Below are positions 63,379-64,000 of a stretch of DNA of 64,000 bases, piece after piece. Position numbers and translations under genes: made by a program. A model generated the notes under the pieces. The model had not been told where the DNA came from and did no database searches. It saw only the letters and a list, made by a program, of their open reading frames with translations. The stretch comes from Perca fluviatilis (Eukaryota; Chordata; Actinopteri; Perciformes; Percidae). Position 1 is the stretch's first letter; each line of letters opens with the position of its first letter. The DNA lies in assembly GCF_010015445.1 (NCBI RefSeq), contig NC_053126.1, forward strand, positions 13,863,669 to 13,927,668. The letters are read 5' to 3'.

Positions 63379-64000
63379 GCCTGGTTCACACGGGACGATT
63401 TTAAAATTGTCGAACGATTTTCCAATCCTGAGAGACCCCACACACGGCGATAAAAAATCCCGGGTCTAACAGTTTTGGTCGTACAGTGTGTGGTGCGCAG
63501 CACACGGCAAAATCAACACATCACACACGAACCGATTTGACTGCCGAGCATTCCCAGGTCAGACGGGAAATCTCGCAAAATCCCTTGAGATCAAACGCGA
63601 CTTCAGAGTAAACAATCATGGCGGATGCAGTGGCGATAGTTTGTAATTTGTTTTTAACCGAAAAAAAACGTTATCAAAAGAAAAGGCGATGGTCAAAGAA
63701 GTGGAGACAACGCGAGCATGTACTATACTCAGCTACATCATGATATGGAGGTGAGTTGTTGTTTTTTCTCATAGAAATGTCGTTATGTACTACACAGATT
63801 AATTACCGTTGAAATACACGTTCATATATTCGTTTCCATGTACTCTGGTGGACTGCAGTTGTGGATGTAGTTATGCCCATCGACTTTATTGTATGCCACA
63901 GTCCACAGGCTGCGTGCTCGTTTGCACACACGAGGACAAATCGGGCCAAAAAAATCCAACATGTTGGATATCCCCGATTTGAGATCGGAGCGGTCCCGAT
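63379..64000 (+). mobile_element. unidentified DNA element, possibly PIF/Harbinger-like, runs off the window
   Basis: It begins GCCTGGTTCACACGGGACGA exactly where the Tc1 copy breaks. A short frame at 63619 reads MADAVAIVCNLFLTEKKRYQ and then KKRRWSKKWRQRE, which is reminiscent of the N-terminal basic start of Harbinger-type transposases (RRWWVRPW-like), before a stop. The rest is rich in CGATTT / AAATCG motifs. Family assignment is tentative. Confidence 0.4.

Noticed and set aside
56711..64000. Missing rab26 P-loop exon
   Set aside because: I looked on the minus strand for a GDSGVGKT / STVGIDF-coding exon and found none. It is presumed to lie beyond 64000.

Overview
The window is vertebrate nuclear DNA, almost certainly from a ray-finned (teleost) fish. 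Three multi-exon genes have GT-AG introns and near-human protein sequences. The intergenic and intronic DNA is full of long CA/GT microsatellites and of repeat families typical of teleosts: Tc1-like, PIF/Harbinger-like, hAT-like and palindromic elements, and CR1/L2-like LINE remnants. No species can be named from the sequence alone.

Layout: (1) rnps1, plus strand, coding exons 835-2535. This is an exon-junction-complex and splicing-coactivator protein; its 5' exon(s) are not resolved. (2) About 1.6 kb of intergenic DNA, then adap1 (ArfGAP with dual PH domains, centaurin-alpha-1), plus strand, 4153-19729, complete in 11 coding exons and 377 residues. (3) rab26, minus strand, from 56710 down to 21936. 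Seven 3' exons (153 residues) cover switch II to the prenylated C-terminus; the P-loop exon(s) lie outside the window. adap1 and rab26 converge tail to tail across about 2.2 kb.

The three genes are not an operon. They are neighbours with separate jobs: mRNA splicing and surveillance, Arf6/phosphoinositide signalling, and secretory-granule or vesicle trafficking.

The most interesting DNA is in the rab26 introns. A 1.77-kb palindromic element (49194-50963) has arms built of 20-bp tandem repeats and a 6-bp target duplication. It sits inside a second long-inverted-repeat element (48941-51669) with 10-bp flanking duplications. A separate 2.46-kb foldback element (43441-45896) has arms of about 1 kb. 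A three-level nest places a palindromic mini-element inside a LINE inside a Harbinger-like element (29599-31971). Two hAT-like mini-elements carry clear 7-8 bp target duplications. A (GU)n-plus-144-nt segment is shared in sense orientation by the rab26 3'UTR and adap1 intron 2. I saw no tRNA or rRNA gene, CRISPR array or bacterial-type gene. All coordinates were read by eye from the sequence; splice sites were checked for consensus and reading frame.
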